Assembly (NCBI GenBank): GCA_031425695.1
Contig: JANPJV010000122.1
Location: 1-9,609, forward strand
DNA: 9,609 nucleotides
Origin: JANPJV01 sp031425695
GTDB lineage: Bacteria > Pseudomonadota > Gammaproteobacteria > Xanthomonadales > SZUA-5
Direction: 5' to 3'
Below, piece by piece: positions 1 to 5,854 of the stretch. Under the pieces are notes generated by a model. It was not told where the DNA came from, made no database searches, and saw only the letters and a list, made by a program, of their open reading frames with translations. Numbering within the stretch: the stretch's first letter is position 1; every line of letters starts with the position of its first letter. The position numbers and the translations under genes are program-made.

Positions 1-24
1 GCGCACAGCGCAGACCCACCAAAG
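1..24 (-). repeat. REP-like element D, copy 1 (may be truncated by window edge)
   Basis: Read on the minus strand this is CTTTGGTGGGTCTGCGCTG followed by TGCGC. The core GGTRGGTCTGCGCTGYGCG recurs at 5740-5773 (minus) and 9531-9549 (plus). It lies 16 bases beyond the stop codon of the acyl-CoA dehydrogenase gene. The pairing half of any hairpin would lie outside the window, so the full extent is unknown. Confidence 0.6.
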
Positions 25-39
25 GCGCCGCACTCCAAG

Positions 40-1815
40 TCAAATCACATCCCACGGATACGCCCCGTGGTCGAGCATGAAACGGGTCAGGCTATCGCGC
101 TGTGCATCTTCGTTGTGGGCGAGGCCGCGGATGTTGCCGGCCATGCGCCGCTTGGCCTGCTGCGCGAATGCCGCGGCAATGGTGATCGCCTGCTCGGCGT
201 GGGGGGTGCCGGAGAGCGAGTGCGCTCGGCTCAGCGTGCACAGGCCGACGAACATGTCGATGGTGACGTCGCCGAGGCGCTTGAGCTGGTACTGCTCGTC
301 GGCAATGTCCTTGCCGTGCAGGCGCAACAACGCGTCGGCCGACTTGGCCAGTTCGACTGCGTATTTCTCGTAGGTCTCCGCCGCCTTGCGCAGGCGCGGG
401 TCGAGCTTGCTGATGATCTTGTCCGTGCCAAAACCGGTGGTCTGGCGCAACCGCTTGCCCGCATAGCCACTGAGCACGCCGAAGCCCTTGATCGGGTTGT
501 TGAAGATGTCGCCGACTGATTTCTTGAGCTCGGACAGCGACGAGCCCACATCCTTCAAGCCCGAGAGCGCGACGTACAGGCGCAGGATCTCGTTGGTGCC
601 TTCGAAGATCGACAGGATGCGCGAGTCGCGCGTGATCTGCTCATACGGGAACTCGCGCATGAAGCCGTTGCCGGCGGCGATCTGCAGTGCTTCGTACGCA
701 CTCCGCTGGATCGCCTCGGAGGCGAAGACCTTGCTGATCGCTGCCTCGATCGAATAGTCGACGCAGCCCGAATCGATGTAGTGGGCGACCATCCACACCG
801 CGCTCTCGGCGGCGAAGCAGTCGATTGTCATCTGCGCAATCTTTTCGCGCACGAGACCGAACTCGGCAATCGACTTGCCGAACTGCTTGCGGTCCTTGGC
901 CTGTGCGATCGAGAGCTGGATCAGCGTCTTCATGCCGCCGACGGCACCGCCACCGAGGCCGGTGCGGCCGTTGTTCAAGATGCTCATCGCCACCTTGAAA
1001 CCCTTGCCCTCGCCACCGAGCACGTTCTCCGCCGGCACGCGTACATCCTGCATCACGACCGACGTGGTCGACGACGCACGGATGCCCATTTTGTCCTCGT
1101 GCGGCCCCTGGCTGACGCCCGGCCAGGCCGCCTCGACGATGAAAGCGGTCATCCTGCCTTCGGGTGAGTCGGTCTTGGCGAACACCGTGTAGAGCTGGGC
1201 AATGCCGCCGTTGGTGATCCAGATCTTCTCGCCGTTGAGCGTCCAGCTGCCGTCGTCGTTCTTGACGGCGGTGGTGCGGATCGAGGCTGCGTCGGAACCG
1301 GCGCCGGCCTCGGTCAGGCAGAAAGCCGCGATCATCTCGCCGCTGGCGAGCTTGGGCAGGTAGCGCGCCTTCTGCTCGTCGCTGCCCGACAGCAAGATGC
1401 CTTTCATGCCGATCGACGAGTGCGCACCGACGGTGAGCGAGACCGAGCTGTCGTGCCGGCTGGTCTGCGAGAGCACGCGCGCGTAGCCGGCGTTGGACAG
1501 TCCGAGCCCGCCAAATTCCTCGGGAATGATCAGCCCGAACAAGCCCATGTCGCGCAGCGACTGGATGAACTCGGCCGGCTGGTGGGCGTCGACGTCCCAT
1601 TCCTTGAAGGCATCCTTCTGCGGGGCCAGGAAGTCATCGATCGAGTCCGTCATCATCCCCAGCAATTCGCGATCACGCTCGCGCATGGCCGGGTAGGGGA
1701 ACAGGTTCTCTTCCAGGATCTCGCCGAAAAACAGGTTCTTGGCAGCGCTCTGCTCACAGCGCAAAGCACTCGGCTCGGTGCGCTCGGTGGCGGTCTTGAC
1801 GGTCGTGTCGTTCAA
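40..1815 (-). CDS. Acyl-CoA dehydrogenase, VLCAD-like (591 aa)
   Basis: This is an FAD-dependent acyl-CoA dehydrogenase catalysing the first oxidation of fatty acid beta-oxidation (acyl-CoA to trans-2-enoyl-CoA, electrons to ETF). Visible blocks are the N-terminal and middle domains (about residues 45-270, with CLTEAGAGSDAASI at 166-179 and WITNGG at 199-204) and the helical C-terminal domain with RKQFGKSI at 309-316. FEGTNEILRLYVAL (404-417) carries the expected catalytic base Glu405. Beyond residue 430 there is an extra ~160-residue region with NPIKGFG and LDPRLRKAAE..YA, resembling human VLCAD/ACAD9. Short- and medium-chain enzymes (about 380-400 aa) lack it, so long-chain substrates are likely. 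The start is TTG at 1815, supported by AGAGGAG eight bases upstream. The next in-frame Met is residue 44, inside a region I recall as conserved in relatives. It is the last gene of the minus-strand run, 213 bp after roxA. Confidence 0.93.
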   Translation of the reverse strand: MNDTTVKTATERTEPSALRCEQSAAKNLFFGEILEENLFPYPAMRERDRELLGMMTDSIDDFLAPQKDAFKEWDVDAHQPAEFIQSLRDMGLFGLIIPEEFGGLGLSNAGYARVLSQTSRHDSSVSLTVGAHSSIGMKGILLSGSDEQKARYLPKLASGEMIAAFCLTEAGAGSDAASIRTTAVKNDDGSWTLNGEKIWITNGGIAQLYTVFAKTDSPEGRMTAFIVEAAWPGVSQGPHEDKMGIRASSTTSVVMQDVRVPAENVLGGEGKGFKVAMSILNNGRTGLGGGAVGGMKTLIQLSIAQAKDRKQFGKSIAEFGLVREKIAQMTIDCFAAESAVWMVAHYIDSGCVDYSIEAAISKVFASEAIQRSAYEALQIAAGNGFMREFPYEQITRDSRILSIFEGTNEILRLYVALSGLKDVGSSLSELKKSVGDIFNNPIKGFGVLSGYAGKRLRQTTGFGTDKIISKLDPRLRKAAETYEKYAVELAKSADALLRLHGKDIADEQYQLKRLGDVTIDMFVGLCTLSRAHSLSGTPHAEQAITIAAAFAQQAKRRMAGNIRGLAHNEDAQRDSLTRFMLDHGAYPWDVI

Positions 1816-1823
1816 AGGTCGGG

Positions 1824-1830
1824 CTCCTCT
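1824..1830 (-). promoter_or_regulatory. Ribosome binding site supporting a TTG start
   Basis: AGAGGAG on the minus strand lies 8 bases upstream of the TTG at 1815-1813. This is a near-ideal Shine-Dalgarno sequence at a good distance. It decides the start of the acyl-CoA dehydrogenase, because no ATG lies nearby. Confidence 0.7.
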
Positions 1831-1914
1831 CGGCGATTGCCAATAGTCGGCCTTGGCGCAGGCGCGAGCAATATGCGGGAGGAGATTATTGCGGGGTTCG
1901 AGAGCTCACATGTC

Positions 1915-2014
1915 GTAGGTCATGTTGCTCGCGCAGCGAGCTACTTGACGCTTTTCCCAAGCCGCGAAAATCAAAAGCCGTCAAGTAGCCCGCGGCGCGG
2001 GCAACATGACCTAC
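1915..2014. repeat. BIME-like inverted pair of REP elements (type C)
   Basis: Two ~41-base arms, 1915-1955 and the reverse complement of 1973-2014, face each other across 17 bases. They differ by three substitutions and one indel. Each arm begins GTAGGTCATGTTGC, holds its own hairpin (GCTCGC-GCA-GCGAGC at 1927-1941; GCCCGC-GGC-GCGGGC at 1988-2002) and ends GCTACTTGACG plus a CTTTT tract. The right-hand differences keep the hairpin paired. The element fills the gap between the roxA stop (2029) and the acyl-CoA dehydrogenase start (1815). The GTAG head followed by an imperfect palindrome matches the general form described for REPs mobilised by RAYT transposases; no RAYT gene is present here. 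Confidence 0.85.
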
Positions 2015-2028
2015 AAATGCCGACGTGC

Positions 2029-3204
2029 CTAAGCAAACACCATCCACCCACGCTCGACCGCCGCGCGCACACCGGCGTGGTCCGCGCTGCTGGCCGCATC
2101 CCACCAGCTGGCATCGATCGGCGCCCCGCGCGTGCAGGCGCTGGCGGCCGCGCGGGTCAGGTCCAGCGCTTCGCCGGCGCCGAAAAGGCGCGTGCCCTCG
2201 GGATGTTCGATGAAGTTCAGGCGCACACTGGGCGACGGAACCAGCCCACGACCCTTTTTCAGTCGTGCGGCAATGCTGCCCTCGGTGATCGCGCGCACCT
2301 TGCGCGGTGCGGTATCCGCCAGCCGATACGTGCTGAGGAATCGACCAAAGAAATTGGCCAGCTCGGCGTCATCCGCGGTCAGTGCGGACGCCAGGACGCT
2401 GCGCACGCGGGCGATGCCCGCTCCGTCCACCAGCCCGGGCTCGCTCACCGCACGCTGGTCGGGATCGCTGTAGCGCCGTGTGTCGCCGAGTTCGCGGCCG
2501 CGTTCCTCGGCCCAGGCGACCAGAAGCTCGCCCACGCTCGGCGCGCGCATGCCGATGGAGAACGTCAGACAGGCATCCACGGCCACGCCGTGATGTGGAA
2601 CACCTGGCGGCAGATACAGCATGTCGCCCGGATCGAGCACCCAGTCGTGACTCGCGGAGAAGATCTCCAGCAGCTTGATCGGTGCATCCTCGCGAGTGCC
2701 GAGCGGCGCCCCGGGGCGCGCGTCGATCGCCCAGTGGCGCTGGCCCTGGCCCTGCAGCAGGAACACGTCGTAGTGGTCGACATGGGCGCCGACCGAGCCG
2801 CCGGGCGCGGCGAAGCTCACCATGATGTCGTCGATGCGCCAGCGTGGCAGGAAGGCGAAGCTTGCGAGCAATTTGGCGACATCCGCATCCCAACGATCAA
2901 CGTCCTGAACCAGCAGCGTCCAGTCGCGCTTGCCCATGTGCAGGAAACGGTCTTCGGGAAATGGGCCGTTCTCGACGTGCCAGCGGTCGCGTTTGCGGTC
3001 GAAGGCAACGATCCGCGCGAGTACGCCGTCCTCGCAGGCGAGGCCAGCCAGGTCGTTGCCGCTCATCGGCAGTTGAAACGAAGGAAAGGCGCCACGAATC
3101 AGCAGTGGCCGCTTCTGCCAGTAGTCGCGCATGAACGCCGCTGCGCTCATCCCGAGCGGCTGTTTCGCGCTGGCCTTGACCTCGATCACGGGTTCAGTGG
3201 CCAT
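2029..3204 (-). CDS. roxA: RoxA/YcfD-type ribosomal protein uL16 arginine hydroxylase (JmjC/cupin dioxygenase, 391 aa)
   Basis: This is an Fe(II)/2-oxoglutarate-dependent oxygenase of the cupin_4 family. E. coli RoxA (YcfD) hydroxylates an arginine of ribosomal protein L16 (uL16). The N-terminal half is the JmjC double-stranded beta-helix. Expected iron ligands are His141 and Asp143 in GAHVDHYDVFLLQ (139-151) and His204 in DPGDMLYLPPGVPHHG (191-206). The rest (about 225-391) would hold the dimerisation and winged-helix parts; the length is close to that of E. coli RoxA. The ATG at 3204 overlaps the purB stop as TGATG. No Shine-Dalgarno is seen before it (GGCGCGCAGCTG), so translation probably depends on ribosomes ending purB. 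purB and roxA are also neighbours in other gammaproteobacteria, as I recall. Substrate is inferred from family membership. Confidence 0.9.
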   Translation of the reverse strand: MATEPVIEVKASAKQPLGMSAAAFMRDYWQKRPLLIRGAFPSFQLPMSGNDLAGLACEDGVLARIVAFDRKRDRWHVENGPFPEDRFLHMGKRDWTLLVQDVDRWDADVAKLLASFAFLPRWRIDDIMVSFAAPGGSVGAHVDHYDVFLLQGQGQRHWAIDARPGAPLGTREDAPIKLLEIFSASHDWVLDPGDMLYLPPGVPHHGVAVDACLTFSIGMRAPSVGELLVAWAEERGRELGDTRRYSDPDQRAVSEPGLVDGAGIARVRSVLASALTADDAELANFFGRFLSTYRLADTAPRKVRAITEGSIAARLKKGRGLVPSPSVRLNFIEHPEGTRLFGAGEALDLTRAAASACTRGAPIDASWWDAASSADHAGVRAAVERGWMVFA

Positions 3205-4562
3205 CAGCTGCGCGCCAGTTCGGCGGCAAGCCCGATATAGCTCGCGGGTGTGAGCGCCAGCAGCCTTTCCTTGACCTCGGCGGGTAGCTCGAGTGCCTCG
3301 ATGAAGCCGTGCAGCTTGTCGGCATCGATGCGCGAGCCGCGCGTCAGTGCTTTCAGCTGCTCATAGGGCTCCGGCAGGCCATGCCGGCGCATCACCGTCT
3401 GCACCGCCTCGCCGAGCACCTCCCAAGAGGCGTCGAGATCCTGCGCCATGCGTGCCTGGTCCGGGCGCAACTTGGCGAGGCCGCGCTCGAGCGAGCGCAG
3501 TGCGACCAGCAGGTAGCCGAAACCGGCGCCGAGACTGCGCAGGACGGTGGAATCGGTGAGATCGCGCTGGAAGCGGCTGATCGGCAGCTTCTCGGAAAAG
3601 TGCCCGAACAGCGCGCCAGCAAGTCCGAAGTTCCCCTCGGCATTTTCAAAATCGATCGGGTTGATCTTGTGCGGCATGGTCGATGAGCCGACCTCGCCCT
3701 CGACCTGCGACTGGCGGAAATAGCCGAGCGCCACATAGCCCCAGATATCGCGGCAGAGATCGATCAGCACGGTCCCGAGGCGACGACAGATATCGCAGTA
3801 CTCGGCAATGAAATCGTGCGGTTCGATCTGTGTCGTATGCGAGTTCCATTCGAGGCCGAGGGACTCGACGAAGGCCTTGGCCAGCCCTTGCCAGTCGACC
3901 TCCGGATAGGCGACGACATGCGCATTGAAATTGCCGACGGCGCCGTTGATCTTGCCGAGCAGCGGCTGCGTTTCGACCTGACGGAATTGGCGCTCGACGC
4001 GCGCAATCACATTGCGCAACTCCTTGCCGAGCGTGGTCGGTGACGCGGTCTGCCCGTGCGTGCGCGAGAGCATCGGCACCGTCGCCGTATCGTTGGTGAG
4101 CTGGCGCAGGCCCATCAGCACCCGCGTCAGCGCCGACACCAGCACGCCTTCGCGCACGTCTTTCAGCATCAGTGCGTAGGCGAGATTGTTGATGTCCTCG
4201 CTGGTACAGCCAAAGTGCACGAACTCGCGTACCCGCGCCAGCTCCGGATGGTTCTCCAGCTTGCGCTTGATCCAGTACTCAACCGCCTTGACGTCGTGAT
4301 TGGTGGTGCTCTCGATCGCCTTGACCTCGGCTGCGGCCGTGTTGTCGAAGTTCTCGCTGAGCTCGCGCAGCGTGCGGATGGCGTCCGGCGAGAGATTCGG
4401 GACTTCGGGAATGCCCGGCTCGGCCGCCAGCGCCTCCAGCCAGCGCAGCTCCACGAGCACCCGCCGGCGAATCAGCCCGGCCTCGCTGAAAATCGGTCGC
4501 AAGGCTTCGGTCTGACGCGAATAGCGCCCATCGAGCGGGGACAAGGCGGTCAGTGCGGTCAT
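3204..4562 (-). CDS. purB: Adenylosuccinate lyase (452 aa)
   Basis: This cytosolic homotetramer cleaves SAICAR to AICAR and adenylosuccinate to AMP in purine synthesis. It aligns along its length with my memory of E. coli PurB (456 aa): LSPLDGRY at 7-14, STTNHDVKAVEYW at 85-97, CTSEDINNL at 119-127, LSRTHGQ at 165-171 (catalytic His169) and the fumarase/aspartase signature GSSTMPHKINP at 292-302 (catalytic Ser294). I place the start at ATG 4562, giving MTALTALSPLDGRY, which matches family N-termini. The frame stays open to 4670, but that 36-residue extension is encoded partly by repeat element A1 and looks spurious. No strong Shine-Dalgarno precedes 4562; a TATGAT box 32 bases upstream would give a short leader. 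The TGA stop overlaps the roxA ATG. Confidence 0.97.
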   Translation of the reverse strand: MTALTALSPLDGRYSRQTEALRPIFSEAGLIRRRVLVELRWLEALAAEPGIPEVPNLSPDAIRTLRELSENFDNTAAAEVKAIESTTNHDVKAVEYWIKRKLENHPELARVREFVHFGCTSEDINNLAYALMLKDVREGVLVSALTRVLMGLRQLTNDTATVPMLSRTHGQTASPTTLGKELRNVIARVERQFRQVETQPLLGKINGAVGNFNAHVVAYPEVDWQGLAKAFVESLGLEWNSHTTQIEPHDFIAEYCDICRRLGTVLIDLCRDIWGYVALGYFRQSQVEGEVGSSTMPHKINPIDFENAEGNFGLAGALFGHFSEKLPISRFQRDLTDSTVLRSLGAGFGYLLVALRSLERGLAKLRPDQARMAQDLDASWEVLGEAVQTVMRRHGLPEPYEQLKALTRGSRIDADKLHGFIEALELPAEVKERLLALTPASYIGLAAELARS

Positions 4563-4593
4563 GCGGGTCGTGGTCGCGAACAGGATGGGCGCG

Positions 4594-4599
4594 ATCATA
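4594..4599 (-). promoter_or_regulatory. Candidate -10 box for purB
   Basis: TATGAT on the minus strand matches five of six bases of the sigma-70 -10 consensus and lies about 32 bases before the purB ATG. It would start transcription near 4587. No convincing -35 is seen at 16-18 bases; that position falls in the end of repeat element A1. It is a weak, motif-only call. Confidence 0.35.
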
Positions 4600-4611
4600 A
4601 GGCGGGAGTGT

Positions 4612-4710
4612 GGTGTCGGTTGTTGGTTTCGGTTTAGGAAAGAGCAGTTGGCCGCAGCGACCCGTCCCACGCTTCAGCTGTTACCGACAATCGACACCGA
4701 AACCGAAACC
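4612..4710. repeat. Hairpin-forming dispersed element A, copy 1
   Basis: The left arm (4612-4645) reads GGTGTCGGTTGTTGGTTTCG then GTTTAGGAAAGAGC. The right arm (4683-4710) is the inverted counterpart, ACCGACAATCGACACCGAAA then CCGAAACC. Both arms are made of short alternating GGTTTC and GGTTGTC-type units, and about 37 bases containing TTGGCCGC lie between them. The element lies directly before copy 2, in the gap between the secreted-protein gene and purB. Confidence 0.8.
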
Positions 4711-4715
4711 GCTCT

Positions 4716-4814
4716 GGCGTCGGTTGTTGGTTTCGTTTCGGAAAGAGCGATTGGCCGCGATGACCGGCTCCTCGCTGTGCTTCTACCGACACCGACAACC
4801 GACACCGACACCGC
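4716..4814. repeat. Hairpin-forming dispersed element A, copy 2
   Basis: The left arm (4716-4748) reads GGCGTCGGTTGTTGGTTTCG then TTTCGGAAAGAGC and is nearly identical to copy 1. The centre shares ATTGGCCGC. The right arm (4785-4814) is ACCGACACCGACAACCGACA then CCGACACCGC. It abuts the stop codon of the secreted-protein gene (TGA, 4816-4818 on the minus strand). With copy 1 it forms a direct tandem pair with a period of about 104 bases. Confidence 0.8.
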
Positions 4815-4815
4815 T

Positions 4816-5136
4816 TCACTGCGCTCCCGGAAAGCTCTCCACGTACTTGATGGTGAAATCCGGAAAGCTGTCGACGAACTGGATCTTGTAGTCGGGGAAG
4901 CTCTCGACCATCTGCCACTTGCCGGCCGCGTCGGGAAAGCTCGTCACCACTTGCACATGCAGGTCGGCGAAGCTCTCGACGATCTTGACCTTGAAGTCTG
5001 GAAAGCTGTCGACCACCTTGATCTTGCCGTGAATCCTGGAGATGTCGACAGGCTTGTCGGCGCGCGCTGGCGTGGCCAGGACCAGTCCGAGCAAAGCGGT
5101 CGTGAGCAGCAGCAATCGGCGGGTGCTTGCGTTCAT
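4816..5136 (-). CDS. Small secreted repeat protein, candidate 7_1 septoil-knot family (106 aa)
   Basis: Residues 1-26 form a Sec signal peptide: basic MNASTRR, a hydrophobic core LLLLTTALLGLVLA and an ARA site with likely cleavage after Ala26. The ~80-residue mature protein is almost entirely a repeat: SFPD/SFAD/SFPG motifs start at residues 44, 55, 66, 79, 90 and 101 (spacing 11, 11, 13, 11, 11), with alternating strands between them (KVKIVE, VQVVT, WQMVE, IQFVD, IKYVE). The single longer spacing holds AAGKWQ. This pattern matches my memory of the septoil-knot family (Pfam 'Septknot'), small proteins reported to fold into a 7_1 knot; cellular role unknown. The start is ATG 5136 with GAGGA six bases upstream; an in-frame ATG at 5223 lacks such support. 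It lies divergent from the 5247 gene and upstream of purB, separated from purB by two A repeats. Confidence 0.85.
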   Translation of the reverse strand: MNASTRRLLLLTTALLGLVLATPARADKPVDISRIHGKIKVVDSFPDFKVKIVESFADLHVQVVTSFPDAAGKWQMVESFPDYKIQFVDSFPDFTIKYVESFPGAQ

Positions 5137-5246
5137 GGCTATTCCTCGTGGGCTCCCAATGATGCGCCGCCTGTCGCCCCCGGCAAGCTGACCCCTCGAC
5201 ACCACGCATTCCTTATCATCCACGCTTCACTTTCAAGGTGCCCCTC
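5137..5246. promoter_or_regulatory. Divergent intergenic region (presumed promoters both ways)
   Basis: These 110 bases separate the start codons of two divergent genes and so should hold both promoters. An AT-richer patch (ATTCCTTATCATC, 5208-5220) is the only sequence resembling a -10 region. I could not pair it with a -35 at a proper distance on either strand. This is the only clear 5'-to-5' gap here and it has none of the palindromic repeats seen at the 3' ends. Confidence 0.4.
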
Positions 5247-5711
5247 ATGACCCGACCCAGCCGCGCGCCGAGCCAGCCCGTGTCGATCGAGTACGAGGCT
5301 GACAACGGCACGGTTCCGCCACCCTATCGGCGCTCCACGCGCATCGAAGTCGACACTGACGGCAACGCCCGGCTGACGCGCCTCTGCGGCTATGACCTGA
5401 CTGATCCCCGGCGTCGTTTGGAGCTGGCCTTCCAGGTAGCGGCGCAGCCACTGGACGAGTTCAACCAGCTGGTCGACGCGCTCGGTGTCTTCGACCAACA
5501 GTGGATCCCGGGCACCGATGCAACCGTTGGCGGCCCGCTCACCTATCTCTCGCTGCAGCGTGGCGATATCCGCGTGCGCATCCCGCCGCATCCGTGCTCC
5601 CGGCAAGGTGATGCGGCCGAGGCGCTGCGCAATGCCGTGCGCGCGCTGGTCCCGGGCGAGGCAGTCGCGTCCTATCGCGCCTGGGAAGCCGCCAATGGTG
5701 GCGAAGAGTAG
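5247..5711 (+). CDS. Conserved-looking hypothetical protein (154 aa)
   Basis: I do not recognise this protein. It has no signal peptide, membrane segment or cysteine cluster and appears to be a soluble cytoplasmic protein with mixed alpha/beta pattern. Residues about 12-50 look like beta strands (SIEYEADNGTVPPPYRRSTR then IEVDTDG), followed by an amphipathic helix (PLDEFNQLVDALGVFDQQW, about 70-88), a GGPLTYLSLQRGDIRVRIPP strand region and a C-terminal helix. Start: ATG 5247 has AAGG at 5235-5238, eight bases upstream. The in-frame GTG at 5238 overlaps that site and is less likely. Base composition and codon use look like its neighbours. It is divergent from the secreted repeat protein and 143 bp ahead of the GST, with repeats in between. 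Confidence 0.75.
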   Translation: MTRPSRAPSQPVSIEYEADNGTVPPPYRRSTRIEVDTDGNARLTRLCGYDLTDPRRRLELAFQVAAQPLDEFNQLVDALGVFDQQWIPGTDATVGGPLTYLSLQRGDIRVRIPPHPCSRQGDAAEALRNAVRALVPGEAVASYRAWEAANGGEE

Positions 5712-5739
5712 AGCCGCGATTGTGCAGTCGGCTGGCTGT

Positions 5740-5773
5740 GGTGGGTCCGCGCGCAGCGCAGACCTACCAAAAG
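5740..5773 (-). repeat. REP-like palindrome D, copy 2
   Basis: GGTGGGTCCGCG (5740-5751) and CGCAGACCTACC (5757-5768) form an imperfect 12-bp stem around a CGCAG loop. On the minus strand the element reads CTTTTGGTAGGTCTGCGCTG and continues CGCGCGGACCCACC. It shares the core GGTRGGTCTGCGCTGYGCG with 1-24 and 9531-9549. It starts 29 bases after the stop of the 5247-5711 gene. No T-run follows, so it is not a typical intrinsic terminator. Confidence 0.7.
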
Positions 5774-5787
5774 CACAAGCACCAGCT

Positions 5788-5815
5788 CAGCAACCAGCAA
5801 CCTGCAACCAGCAAC
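5788..5815 (+). repeat. Tandem heptamer repeat, 4 x C(A/T)GCAAC
   Basis: Four uninterrupted 7-base units are CAGCAAC, CAGCAAC, CTGCAAC and CAGCAAC. They lie between element D copy 2 and the GST start. They end about 40 bases before the GST ATG, so they fall in or near its leader or promoter. No coding frame appears to use them. Confidence 0.75.
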
Positions 5816-5854
5816 ATGGCATCCTCGCGCTTTGCCTGAACCCACGGGGCCGAC

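Noticed and set aside
1420..3240. 606-aa open frame on the plus strand
   Set aside because: It runs antisense through the acyl-CoA dehydrogenase, the repeat region and roxA. It has no recognisable domain and is explained by high GC with few stops.
4563..4670. N-terminal extension of purB by 36 residues
   Set aside because: It is encoded partly by repeat element A1, lacks a ribosome binding site and is absent from family members as I recall them.
4612..4814. CRISPR array
   Set aside because: The repeats are imperfect, internally symmetric and only two, with no spacer regularity and no cas genes.
4612..4814. Classical rho-independent terminators in element A
   Set aside because: The stems are long and imperfect and no T-run follows on the transcribed strand. 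A role in 3'-end stability is possible but not shown.
5137..5223. Upstream start for the secreted repeat protein
   Set aside because: It would bury the signal peptide 29 residues inside the chain. The ATG at 5136 has a well-spaced GAGGA.
5139..5606. 155-aa minus-strand open frame opposite the 5247 gene
   Set aside because: Low-complexity shadow frame; the plus-strand frame has the better start signals and composition.
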